A DNA stretch of 54,117 nucleotides. Origin: Candidatus Rokuibacteriota bacterium (GTDB lineage Bacteria; Methylomirabilota; Methylomirabilia; Rokubacteriales; CSP1-6). This document shows, piece by piece, positions 8,462 through 17,447 of the stretch (positions are counted from its first letter, which is position 1; each line of letters opens with the position of its first letter). The position numbers were made by a program, and so were the translations under genes. The stretch spans positions 1 through 54,117 of the forward strand of contig QHRW01000119.1 in assembly GCA_003220265.1 (NCBI GenBank), read 5' to 3'. The notes under the pieces were generated by a model. That model was not told the DNA's origin. It saw only the letters and a program-made list of their open reading frames with translations, and did not search any database.

Positions 8462-11397
8462 GCCTGTCCCTTCCCCGTCCTGGGCTCCGGCTCGTGGCCG
8501 CCGCGCACGACCTTCTTCAGATAGGTCACGCTCGGCCGCGTGCCGATCTCGTCCAGCACGTGGTAGGCGCGCGGGGCGTTCGCGAGCTTGCTCACCGCGC
8601 TCGCCTCGTCCTTGAGATTGCCGAAGGTGATGGCCTTCGTCGGGCACGTCTGCTGGCAGGCCGTCTGGATGTCGCCGTCGCGCACGGCGCGCTTCTCGTC
8701 GCGGTGCGCGTGGTCCTTGCCGGCCACGATGCGCTGGATGCACATCGTGCACTTCTCCATGATGCCGAGCTGGCGCACCGTGACGTCGGGGTTGAGCTGG
8801 ATCTCGAGCGGCGACGGGAACTCGTAGTTCCACCAGTTGAAGCGGCGGACGTGGTACGGGCAGTTGTTGCCGCAGTACCGCGTGCCCACGCAACGGTTGT
8901 AGACTTGGCCGTTGAGCCCCTCCTCCGTGTGGTACGCGGCGAACACCGGGCACACCGGCTCGCACGGCGCCACTTCACAGTGCTGGCAGAACATCGGCAG
9001 GAACATGTTGTGCGGCTGGGCGGCGAGGCCCTCGGCCCACCGCTCGATGCGCAGCCAGCTCACCTGCCGGCCGTAAGCCGCCTCGGCCCTGCCCACGATC
9101 GGCACGTTGTTCTCGGCGTGGCAGGCGACCACGCACGCCTGGCAGCCGATGCAGGCGTCGACGTCCACCGCCATGCCCCAGCGGTAGCCCTTGTACTCGT
9201 GCTCGGAGTACATCGAGAGGTGCGCCTCGTGGAGCTTCTTGCCGCCGAGCGCCTCCTTGCGCGCGGTGGCGAGATCCACGTGCCGGGCGAGCTCGCGCTC
9301 GTCCTGGTCGTGGGTGGCTTGCAGCACGGCCAGCGGGCGGCGCGCGCCGGTGCGCGCCACGCTCACCTTGACCGACAGGAAGGCCGGGCCGCCCGAGACC
9401 GCGTCGGCGGCCGCCGGCAGCAGCGCCATCGGGTTGGCGCTGGCGCTGCCGGCCGGCACGTACTTGAGCCGCAGGTGGTAGGGCGCGTAGTGATGGCCGA
9501 TCGGCACCGCGACGGCGCCGGGATGGATCGTGGGCGACAGATATGCCGGCAGGTCGATGGCGCCGTGGGGCGAGGTCAGCTTGACGACGTCGCCCTGGCG
9601 GATGCCGAGCTTGCTCGCCGTCTCGGTGTTGATCTCCGCCCACGCGTCCCACACCGTCTGGGTCATCGTGTCGGGCGTCTCTTGCAGCCACGAGCGGCTG
9701 GCCGTGCGGCCGTCGTACCAGCGGATGGAAGGGTACGCGATGAGCGCCAGCCCCTCACCGCCGTCGAGCTTGGCCGCGGCCGCATCGACGCGCTCGACCC
9801 GCGGCGAGACGGCGACCGCCGGCGCGGCGGCGCCCTCGCGCCACGTGCCGCCCTGGCTCAGCGCCTCGCTCCACTTGTCCTTGACGACGGGCTCCCACGC
9901 GGCCTTGAGGTACTGCTGGAACGACTCCCACGGCAGCGGGCCCTTGCCCGCCTCGGTGCCGAGCGCGGTGCGGCCCACGGCGAGCAGCACGTCGCCCATC
10001 TGGCGCGCGTCGCGGACCGGCTTCATCGTGGGCTGCAGCAGGCCGTTCACGCCCTCCATCGGCGAGTAATCGCCCCAGCTCTCCAGCCAGTGCGTGTCGG
10101 GCAACACCAGGTGCGCGAGCGCCGTCGTCTCGTCGGGCAGGCCGGCGAAGCTGACGACGAACGGCACCTTGCGGATGGCGTCGGCCACCTTGAGACCGCC
10201 GGGCAGTGTGAACGCGGGATTCACGCCGCTGCCGAGCACCAGCACCTCGATCTCGCCGGCCGCCATCGCCTGCACGAGCCTGGCGACCTCCGCGTACGGC
10301 GTCACCTTGCCGTACGCTGAGTCGGGGCCGAAGCGCACGGTCTTGCCGACGTTGCCGGCCGCCGCGTTGAGGAGATTGATCGCGATCTGCGTGGCCGTCG
10401 CGTGGCTGCCGCTGACCGCCACACCGCCGCCGATCGCCAGCCCCGGCTTGGCGGCGGCGAACGTCTTGGCGACGTTCTGCAGCGTCTCCAGCGGCACGCC
10501 GCTCTCCTCGGCCACTTTCCGGGGATCCACCGACGCGACCGCGTCGCCGAAGCGCCGGTCGGCCGCCTGCCCGCCCTCCAGCATGAGCTTGAGCACGGCC
10601 AGCGCGACGGCGGCCTCGGTGCCCGGCGCGTTACGCACCCACTCGTCGGCGTTGGAGGCCGTCAGCGACTGGCGCGGCTCGACGTGGATGAACGTGCCCG
10701 CCTTGCCGTCGCGGAAGGTGTGCATGCGCGCGAAGCCGCGCGCGTAGTGCACGTTGGAGAGCCACGTCTCCAGGAAGTCGGCGCCGAAGGAGAGCACGAC
10801 CTCGGCGTCGTGGATCGCGTAGTACGGGATCGCGTCGCGGCCGAAGGTGGCGCGGTTGGCCGCGCGGATCGCCTCGTAGCCGAAGGGCTCCAGCGTCACG
10901 CGCGGGCGGCCGCCAAGCGCCTGCGTCCAGCGATCGAGCAGCGCGCCGAGGCTGCCGTTCTCGAGCTGGCTCACGACCGCCAGCGTCTTGCCCTTGCCCT
11001 TCACGCCGCCGAGCTTCTCGGCGAACGTCTTCAGCGCGTCGTCCCAGGACACCGGCTTGAGCGCGTCGCCCTCGCGGCGCTGCGGCCCGGGGAAGCGATC
11101 GGGATGGTAGAGGCCCTGCACCGCGGCCTGGCCGCGCCCGCAGAGCGCGCCCTGGCTGACCGGATGGTCGGGATTGCCCTCGAGCTTCACCACCCGGCCC
11201 TCGCGGTTGCGCGCCAGCACGCCGCAGCCCGCCGGGCACTCGCGACAGACGGTGGCGAACCACGCGGCCACGCCGGGCACGAGCTGCTCGTTGGGCACGA
11301 CGAGGGGCAGGATCTGCTCGGTCGCCTGCTGGCAGCCGGCGGCGGCCGCGGTCGCGCCCGTGGTCGCCACGATCTTGAAGAAGTCCCGTCGATTCAT
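8458..11397 (-). CDS. actB: Alternative complex III subunit ActB (molybdopterin-fold and ferredoxin fusion)
   Basis: Large peripheral subunit (979 residues) combining a molybdopterin oxidoreductase-like domain with a C-terminal iron-sulfur domain. The N-terminus has a twin-arginine type leader (NRRDFFKIV) followed by an AAAGC lipobox-like site, as in other ActB proteins. The first Cys cluster is CRECPAGCGV near residue 50. The ferredoxin part, from about residue 740, has Cys groups CIGCQACVVAC, CQHCEVAPCEPVC, CVGTRYCGNNC and KCTMC..C..TCPTKA. ActB domains of the alternative complex III family lack molybdenum cofactor and serve as scaffold plus Fe-S wire. It lies 10 bp downstream of actA. Confidence 0.95.
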   Translation of the reverse strand: MNRRDFFKIVATTGATAAAAGCQQATEQILPLVVPNEQLVPGVAAWFATVCRECPAGCGVLARNREGRVVKLEGNPDHPVSQGALCGRGQAAVQGLYHPDRFPGPQRREGDALKPVSWDDALKTFAEKLGGVKGKGKTLAVVSQLENGSLGALLDRWTQALGGRPRVTLEPFGYEAIRAANRATFGRDAIPYYAIHDAEVVLSFGADFLETWLSNVHYARGFARMHTFRDGKAGTFIHVEPRQSLTASNADEWVRNAPGTEAAVALAVLKLMLEGGQAADRRFGDAVASVDPRKVAEESGVPLETLQNVAKTFAAAKPGLAIGGGVAVSGSHATATQIAINLLNAAAGNVGKTVRFGPDSAYGKVTPYAEVARLVQAMAAGEIEVLVLGSGVNPAFTLPGGLKVADAIRKVPFVVSFAGLPDETTALAHLVLPDTHWLESWGDYSPMEGVNGLLQPTMKPVRDARQMGDVLLAVGRTALGTEAGKGPLPWESFQQYLKAAWEPVVKDKWSEALSQGGTWREGAAAPAVAVSPRVERVDAAAAKLDGGEGLALIAYPSIRWYDGRTASRSWLQETPDTMTQTVWDAWAEINTETASKLGIRQGDVVKLTSPHGAIDLPAYLSPTIHPGAVAVPIGHHYAPYHLRLKYVPAGSASANPMALLPAAADAVSGGPAFLSVKVSVARTGARRPLAVLQATHDQDERELARHVDLATARKEALGGKKLHEAHLSMYSEHEYKGYRWGMAVDVDACIGCQACVVACHAENNVPIVGRAEAAYGRQVSWLRIERWAEGLAAQPHNMFLPMFCQHCEVAPCEPVCPVFAAYHTEEGLNGQVYNRCVGTRYCGNNCPYHVRRFNWWNYEFPSPLEIQLNPDVTVRQLGIMEKCTMCIQRIVAGKDHAHRDEKRAVRDGDIQTACQQTCPTKAITFGNLKDEASAVSKLANAPRAYHVLDEIGTRPSVTYLKKVVRGGHEPEPRTGKGQA

Positions 11398-11407
11398 TGA
11401 AAGGCCT

Positions 11408-11995
11408 CTAGTGGTGGCACGTGACGCAGTCGAGCGGGGCCTGCCTCTTGTTGGTGACGTTCTCGCGCCGATGACACTCGACGCACCAGCCCATCGTCAG
11501 CGCCGGCGGCGCCGGCTTGAAGCCGACCAGGTTCAGCATGTCGTTGGCGAGCGAGGGCCCGGTGGTGGCGGCCACGGTCGTCATCGTCTCCACCGGCCCG
11601 TGGCAGGTCTGGCAGGCGACGCTCGCGCGCACGTGGGCCTTGTGCGGGAAGTAGGTGAACTCCGGTACCTTGAACACGCGCGTCCACGGGATCGGCTCCT
11701 GCTTGCCCGCGTACTCGGCCAGCTTCTTGATCTCCGGCTTGTCGGCCGCGACGATCTTGTGGCAGCCCATGCAGCGCTCCACCGACGGCAGGCCGGCATA
11801 CTCCGAGCGCCGCGCGTCGGCGTGGCAGTACTGGCAGTCGATCTTGTAGCTCTGCACGTGGACGTTGTGCGGGAAGTTGATCGGCTGCACCGACGGCTTG
11901 GCGATGGCGGGCTGGCGGCTCCACGCGGACACTGCGAAGAAAATCAGGACGGCGAGGAGCACGACGGCTGCCAACCCCACTCCCGCCTTCGTCAT
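11408..11995 (-). CDS. actA: Alternative complex III subunit ActA, pentaheme cytochrome c
   Basis: The 195-residue protein has an N-terminal membrane anchor (residues 5-22, VGLAAVVLLAVLIFFAVS) and exactly five CxxCH heme sites: CQYCH, CMGCH, CQTCH, CVECH and CVTCH, the last at the extreme C-terminus. This is the pentaheme ActA of alternative complex III, which accepts electrons from the ActB clusters. First gene of the actABCDEF operon. An AGGAGG lies somewhat far (about 14 nt) from the ATG at 11995. Confidence 0.94.
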   Translation of the reverse strand: MTKAGVGLAAVVLLAVLIFFAVSAWSRQPAIAKPSVQPINFPHNVHVQSYKIDCQYCHADARRSEYAGLPSVERCMGCHKIVAADKPEIKKLAEYAGKQEPIPWTRVFKVPEFTYFPHKAHVRASVACQTCHGPVETMTTVAATTGPSLANDMLNLVGFKPAPPALTMGWCVECHRRENVTNKRQAPLDCVTCHH

Positions 11996-12038
11996 CGAAA
12001 GTCGCGCGGCCTCCTAGCGGTCCCCCAAATGCTCGTGA

Positions 12039-12068
12039 ACCATATCACTTGGTCGCGCGAAACGTCAA
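12039..12068 (-). promoter_or_regulatory. Putative promoter of actABCDEF
   Basis: The minus strand reads TTGACG (12068-12063), an 18-bp spacer, then TATGGT (12044-12039), about 44 bp before the actA start. It lies in the 87-bp gap between hemL and actA, where transcription of the respiratory operon would have to begin. Confidence 0.5.
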
Positions 12069-12082
12069 CCGAACTCCTGCGT

Positions 12083-13355
<1,273 letters not shown>

Positions 13356-13363
<8 letters not shown>

Positions 13364-14096
13364 CCTTCGTCTCACTTTCCACGGGGATCTCGACGCGGCC
13401 GAAATCGACGCCGTTCCACCGGAACGCGGCCATCGCGTCCACCTGGCCGGCCACCACCGCGGTGACGACGTACACGGCCGCCGGATACGTGGGCTCGCCG
13501 CCGACCAGGGCCTGGCGGCGGTCGGTCTCCGAGAAGTAGGCGCCGGCGTCGACGTGCGAGTGGTAGATGACGGCCACCGCGAACCCCTCGCGCTCGAGAT
13601 CGCCGATGCGCAGCAGGTCCTTGGGATCGATGTAGTAGGCCGTGCGCGCGTCGCGCGGGTAGCGCTGCGGATCGCGCGCGTGCAGCTCGTTCTGCGCGTT
13701 GCGGCAGCGCAGCAGCCGCCGCTCGCTGCCGCGGGTCAGGATCACGCCGCACGACTCGTTCGGATATTCCTCCGTCGCCTGCGAGCGGATGGCGTCGCGC
13801 TCCTCGGGCGTAAGGATCACGGGACGGCCACCAGCGAGGGCCGGGATGATGGCGATCTCGTCGCCGTCCTTCAGGCGGGTGGCGAGGCCGCTCAGGCTGT
13901 CGATGGCCTCGCCGTTGACGTAGATGGCGACGTGAGCGTGAACCTGGCCCTGCTCGTTGCGCACGAGCCCCTTGAGCCCGCCGTACGTGCGCTCGAGGTC
14001 GTCCAGCACCGCGCCCACGTCGGCGGCGGTGGACTCGACGCGATCACGCTGCGCGGTCGCGCGCCGGAAGGGCGTGGGAATGTACACGGTCACCAT
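13356..14096 (-). CDS. Ubiquitin-like sulfur carrier (MoaD/ThiS/CysO) fused to JAMM/MPN+ peptidase
   Basis: The 246-residue two-domain protein starts at ATG 14096. Residues 1-90 are a MoaD/ThiS-like beta-grasp domain ending in the di-glycine of IPALAGG (Gly89-Gly90). Residues 91-246 are a JAMM metallopeptidase with all zinc ligands visible: Glu114 in NESCGVIL, His179 and His181 in YHSH, Ser189 and Asp192, fitting H-x-H-x7-S-x2-D. In Mycobacterium, Mec (JAMM), CysO (carrier) and CysM are separate neighbouring proteins making cysteine from CysO-thiocarboxylate; here carrier and peptidase are one chain next to cysteine synthase. Inference: the peptidase frees the carrier's Gly-Gly end, or the cysteine made on it, or both. 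No MoeB/ThiF-type adenylyltransferase is in the window. Confidence 0.85.
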
Positions 14097-14122
14097 GCGA
14101 GGCGCCTGTCGAGGGGCCGGGC

Positions 14123-15037
14123 TCACCCGAGGCTGAGGTAGCGCTCGCCGGTATCGGGCAGGATCGTCACCACCGTCTGCGTCGGGGCCAGCTCGGCGGC
14201 GACCTGGCAGGCGGCCCACGCGGCGGCGCCCGACGAGATCCCGGCGAGGATACCCTCCTCGCGGCTCAGCCGGCGCGACCACGCGGTGGCGTCCTCGTCG
14301 CGCACGGGGACGATGCGATCGATGACGCTGCGATTCAGCACGCCGGGCACGAACGAGGCCCCGATCCCCTGGATGCCGTGCGGGCGGAACGGACCGCCCG
14401 AGAGCACCGCCGACTTCGCGGGCTCGACGGCGATGACACGCACGGCCGGCAGCTTGTCCTTGAGCACCTCGCCCACGCCGGTGATCGTGCCGCCGGTGCC
14501 CACGCCCGCCACGAAGGCGTCCAGGCGGCCCTCGGTGGCGTCGAGGATCTCCAGCGCGGTGGTCCGCCGATGGATCTCCGGGTTGGACGGGTTCTGGAAC
14601 TGCTGCGGCATGAAGTACTCGGGATGCTCGCGGCACAGCTCCTGGGCCGCGAACACGGCGCCGCTCATCCCCTCGATGGCCGGGGTCAGGTGGATCTCGG
14701 CCCCGAAGCGCGCGAAGAGGCGCTGGCGCTCGACGCTGTAGTCCTCCGGCATCGTGAGGATCAGCCGGTAGCCCTTCACGGCGGCCACCATGGCCAGCCC
14801 CACGCCGGTGTTGCCGCTGGTCGGCTCCACGATCGTCGCCCCCGGCTTGAGCGCGCCGCGCCGCTCGGCGTCGTCGATCATGGCCGCCGCGATGCGGTCC
14901 TTCACGCTGGCGCCGGGGTTGCGCGCCTCGATCTTGGCGAGCACGCGCGCGCCGGCCGGGTCGGGCAACCGCCGCAGCCGCACGAGCGGCGTGCCGCCGA
15001 TGAGCTCCAGGATGGTCTCCGCGATCTTCGTGCTCAT
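14123..15037 (-). CDS. cysM: Cysteine synthase (CysK/CysM family, probably sulfur-carrier dependent)
   Basis: PLP beta-replacement enzyme of 304 residues forming cysteine from O-acetyl- or O-phosphoserine. Seen: ELIGGTPLVRL, the PLP-lysine Lys46 in NPGASVKDRIA, the SGNTG phosphate loop in EPTSGNTGVGLA, and GTGGTITG. The family alone does not separate sulfide-dependent CysK from carrier-dependent CysM. The downstream neighbour, 26 bp away, is a CysO-like carrier fused to a Mec-like peptidase, which favours the carrier-dependent CysM role. It follows an Rrf2 regulator by 4 bp. Confidence 0.9.
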   Translation of the reverse strand: MSTKIAETILELIGGTPLVRLRRLPDPAGARVLAKIEARNPGASVKDRIAAAMIDDAERRGALKPGATIVEPTSGNTGVGLAMVAAVKGYRLILTMPEDYSVERQRLFARFGAEIHLTPAIEGMSGAVFAAQELCREHPEYFMPQQFQNPSNPEIHRRTTALEILDATEGRLDAFVAGVGTGGTITGVGEVLKDKLPAVRVIAVEPAKSAVLSGGPFRPHGIQGIGASFVPGVLNRSVIDRIVPVRDEDATAWSRRLSREEGILAGISSGAAAWAACQVAAELAPTQTVVTILPDTGERYLSLG

Positions 15038-15041
15038 GCGC

Positions 15042-15485
15042 CTATATGTGGTACATCGGCCGCGTGGCCCGGCGCTTTTCCTCGGCGCGCGCGACGAGGT
15101 CGCCCAGCGTCCAGCGATCCACGACGCCGGCCACCGCCTCGCCGATCTCGCTCCACAGCTCGCCGAGGTCGGCGCCTTCCCGCGCGCCGTTGCGACGGCC
15201 GTGCGAGCCGCTGTCGAACGGCGCGTTGCCCCCGTCCACCGCCCTGAGGATCGCGCCCACGGTGATCTCCTCGGGCGCCTTCGTCAAATGGTAGCCGCCC
15301 GTCGAGCCGCGCTTGGAGGTCAGCAGGCCGCCGCGCTTGAGCGCGAGCAGCACCTGCTCGAGATAGCGCTGCGGGATCGCCTGGCGCGCGGCGATCTCCT
15401 GGATCGGGACCAGCGTCCGACCCCGATGCGTGGCGAGGTCGAGCATGGCCTTGACCGCGTACTCCCCCTTGGCCGAGATGCGCAC
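15042..15485 (-). CDS. Rrf2-family transcriptional regulator (CymR-like)
   Basis: The 147-residue protein has the Rrf2 winged helix at the N-terminus (MRISAKGEYAVKAMLDLA; IPQRYLEQVLLALKRGGLLTSKRGSTGGYHL). It contains no cysteine, so it cannot carry the Fe-S cluster of IscR or NsrR. Cluster-free Rrf2 proteins such as CymR control cysteine metabolism, and here the gene sits 4 bp before cysteine synthase, so autoregulation of the cysteine module is likely. The start lies 7 bp after the hemB stop, so it is also within the heme operon. Effector unknown. Confidence 0.9.
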   Translation of the reverse strand: MRISAKGEYAVKAMLDLATHRGRTLVPIQEIAARQAIPQRYLEQVLLALKRGGLLTSKRGSTGGYHLTKAPEEITVGAILRAVDGGNAPFDSGSHGRRNGAREGADLGELWSEIGEAVAGVVDRWTLGDLVARAEEKRRATRPMYHI

Positions 15486-15492
15486 CGCGACC

Positions 15493-16482
15493 TCAGCGCA
15501 GGTGGGTGCCGCGCTCGAGCAGGCGCGCGGCGTCCTTGGCGAAATACGTAATCACGATGTCGGCGCCGGCCCGCCGGATGGCGGTGAGCGATTCGAGAAT
15601 CGCGCGCTCCTCGTCCAGCCATCCGAGGCGTCCTGCTGCCTTGATCATCGCGTACTCGCCGGAGACCGAGTAGGCGGCGAGCGGCACGCCGAACTCGGCC
15701 TTGGCGCGCGAGATGACATCCAGGTACGGCAGGGCCGGCTTCACCATGATGATGTCGGCACCTTCGTCGAGGTCGAGCGCGATCTCGCGCATCGCCTCCT
15801 GGGCGTTGGCCGGGTCCATCTGGTAGGCGCGGCGGTCACCGAACTGCGGCGTCGAGTCGGCGGCCTCGCGGAAAGGGCCGTAGAACACCGAGGCGTACTT
15901 GGCCGAGTAGGCCATGATCGGCGTCTCCGCGAACGCGGCCTCGTCGAGCGCCTCGCGGATGGCGCCCACGCGACCGTCCATCATGTCGGAGGGCGCGACG
16001 ATGTCGGCCCCGGCCTCGGCGTGCGAGACGGCCGTGCGCGCCAGCAGCTCGAGCGTGGGATCGTTCTTCACGGTGCCGTCCTCGACCACCCCGCAGTGGC
16101 CGTGGCTCGTGTACTCGCACAGGCACACGTCGGTGATCACGAGCAGGTCCGGCACCGTCTCCTTCACCGCGCGCACCGCCTGCTGCACGATGCCGTCCTC
16201 GGCGTAGGCTTCGGAGCCGCGCGGGTCCTTCTCGGCCGGCAGCCCGAAGAGCAGCACGGCGGGGATGCCCATGCTGGCGGCGTCCTTGCACTCCTTCACG
16301 AGCTCGTCCACCGACAGGCGCGCCTGGCCCGGCATCGAGGCAATGGACTCGCGCACGCCTCGGCCGTGCTGCACGAAGAGCGGGTAGACGAAGTCGTCCA
16401 CGGCCAGCGCGGTCTCGCGCACCATCTTGCGCAGCAACGCCTTCTCGCGGAGCCGGCGGGGGCGGAACATCGGGTGCGGCAT
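15493..16482 (-). CDS. hemB: Porphobilinogen synthase (delta-aminolevulinate dehydratase)
   Basis: Condenses two 5-aminolevulinates to porphobilinogen. The 329 residues include the zinc-site cysteines in CLCEYTSHGHCG and the Schiff-base lysines in AYSAKYAS and VKPALPYLD. The start ATG at 16482 shares a base with the hemD stop (TGATG). The Shine-Dalgarno AAAGGAGGG just upstream is the end of the last copy of the 42-bp repeat that fills the hemD 3' end, so the repeat supplies this gene's ribosome-binding site. Confidence 0.96.
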   Translation of the reverse strand: MPHPMFRPRRLREKALLRKMVRETALAVDDFVYPLFVQHGRGVRESIASMPGQARLSVDELVKECKDAASMGIPAVLLFGLPAEKDPRGSEAYAEDGIVQQAVRAVKETVPDLLVITDVCLCEYTSHGHCGVVEDGTVKNDPTLELLARTAVSHAEAGADIVAPSDMMDGRVGAIREALDEAAFAETPIMAYSAKYASVFYGPFREAADSTPQFGDRRAYQMDPANAQEAMREIALDLDEGADIIMVKPALPYLDVISRAKAEFGVPLAAYSVSGEYAMIKAAGRLGWLDEERAILESLTAIRRAGADIVITYFAKDAARLLERGTHLR

Positions 16483-17447
16483 CAGACCCTCCTTTGGGTA
16501 GGGGCACCCTCGGGGGGTTCCCCTCTTCCCCTCCTGTGGGGAGGGGCACCCTCGGAGGGTTCCCCTCTTCCCCTCCTGTAGGTAGGGGCACCCTCGGAGG
16601 GTTCCCCTCTTCCCCCCCGCTTGGCGCGGGGATTGCCGCCGCGCGGCACACGGGCAAAGTAGTCGGCCAGCGCCTTGGCCAGCGCGGGAATCGTGTACTC
16701 GGCCGGCATGACGTCGGTGGTCATGCCGTACTCCGCGGCGGTGGCCGCCGTGATCGGGCCGATGGAGGCCACCGTCACCCGCGACAGCCACGCGCGCCGC
16801 TCGTCCTCGGTGAAGAGCTCGGCGAAGTTGCGCGCCGTCGAGGACGAGGTGAACGTGACCGCGTCGATCGTGCCCGCCGCCAGCGCGTCGCGCAGCCGCG
16901 CGGTGCCGGCCTCCCCGCGCCGCGTCGCGTAAGCAGGCACCTCGTTGACCTGGGCGCCCAGCCGCCGCAGCTCCGTCACCAGCACGTCCCGTGTCTGGGC
17001 GGCGCGCGGCAGCAGCACGCGGTCCGCGGGAGTCACCACGCCGCGCAGCCCCTCGATGAGGCCCTCGGCGCGGTACTCGTCGGGCACGAGGTCGGCGCGC
17101 ACGCCGTGCTCGGCGAGCGCGTCGGCGGTGGCGGGGCCGATGGCCGCCACGCGCCGGCCGGCAAACGCCGGCCACGCGAGTGCGCGCGCGGCCAGCCGCC
17201 GGTCCACCATTGCCACGCCGTTGACCGAGGTGAAGATCACCCAGGTGTACGTGTCGAGCGCGGCCAGCGCGGCGTCGAGCGGCTCCCACGAGGGCGGCGG
17301 GGCGATGACGATCGCCGGCGCCTCCAGGACGCGCGCGCCGGCCGCCTCGAGGAGCTGCGTGAAGCGCTGCGCCTGGGCCGCCGCCCGCGTCACCACGATG
17401 GTGCGCCCATCCAGCGGCCGCTCCTCGGTGGGCTGGACGCGGGCCAT
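16482..17447 (-). CDS. hemD: Uroporphyrinogen-III synthase with repeat-derived C-terminal tail
   Basis: Cyclises hydroxymethylbilane with ring-D inversion. Residues 1-265 show the two alternating HemD domains (RTIVVTRAAAQAQRFTQLLE, YTWVIFTSVNGV, RVAAIGPATADAL, FTSSSTARNFAELF, VASIGPITAATAAEYG). The rest is not HemD: about 45 residues made of three in-frame 14-residue units (GRGEPSEGAPTYRR type) encoded by the 42-bp direct repeats at 16501-16618. The protein is thus 321 residues instead of the usual 250-270. The tail is predicted disordered and basic. The stop overlaps the hemB start and the start overlaps the hemC stop. Confidence 0.93.
   Translation of the reverse strand: MARVQPTEERPLDGRTIVVTRAAAQAQRFTQLLEAAGARVLEAPAIVIAPPPSWEPLDAALAALDTYTWVIFTSVNGVAMVDRRLAARALAWPAFAGRRVAAIGPATADALAEHGVRADLVPDEYRAEGLIEGLRGVVTPADRVLLPRAAQTRDVLVTELRRLGAQVNEVPAYATRRGEAGTARLRDALAAGTIDAVTFTSSSTARNFAELFTEDERRAWLSRVTVASIGPITAATAAEYGMTTDVMPAEYTIPALAKALADYFARVPRGGNPRAKRGGRGEPSEGAPTYRRGRGEPSEGAPPHRRGRGEPPEGAPTQRRV
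16501..16618 (+). repeat. Three tandem 42-bp palindrome-containing repeats inside the hemD 3' end
   Basis: Copies begin at 16501, 16543 and 16585 (period 42 bp, the last shortened). Each carries an imperfect inverted repeat with arms GGGGCACCCT and AGGGTTCCCC around a 3-nt loop, followed by CTCTTCCCCTCCTGT. On the coding strand each unit contains AGGAGGGG, a Shine-Dalgarno-like string. The period is a multiple of three, so the hemD frame is kept. A fourth copy lies at 35049-35085, which identifies this as a dispersed REP-like family. Confidence 0.9.

Noticed and set aside
8461..8965. N-terminal extension of actC
   Set aside because: The frame is open upstream of ATG 8461, but the extra sequence is the out-of-frame shadow of the actB ferredoxin domain, and ATGA coupling marks the true start.
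16494..16618. CRISPR-like array
   Set aside because: The units are directly adjacent with a 42-bp period and nearly identical throughout. There are no unique spacers, and the units lie inside the hemD frame.
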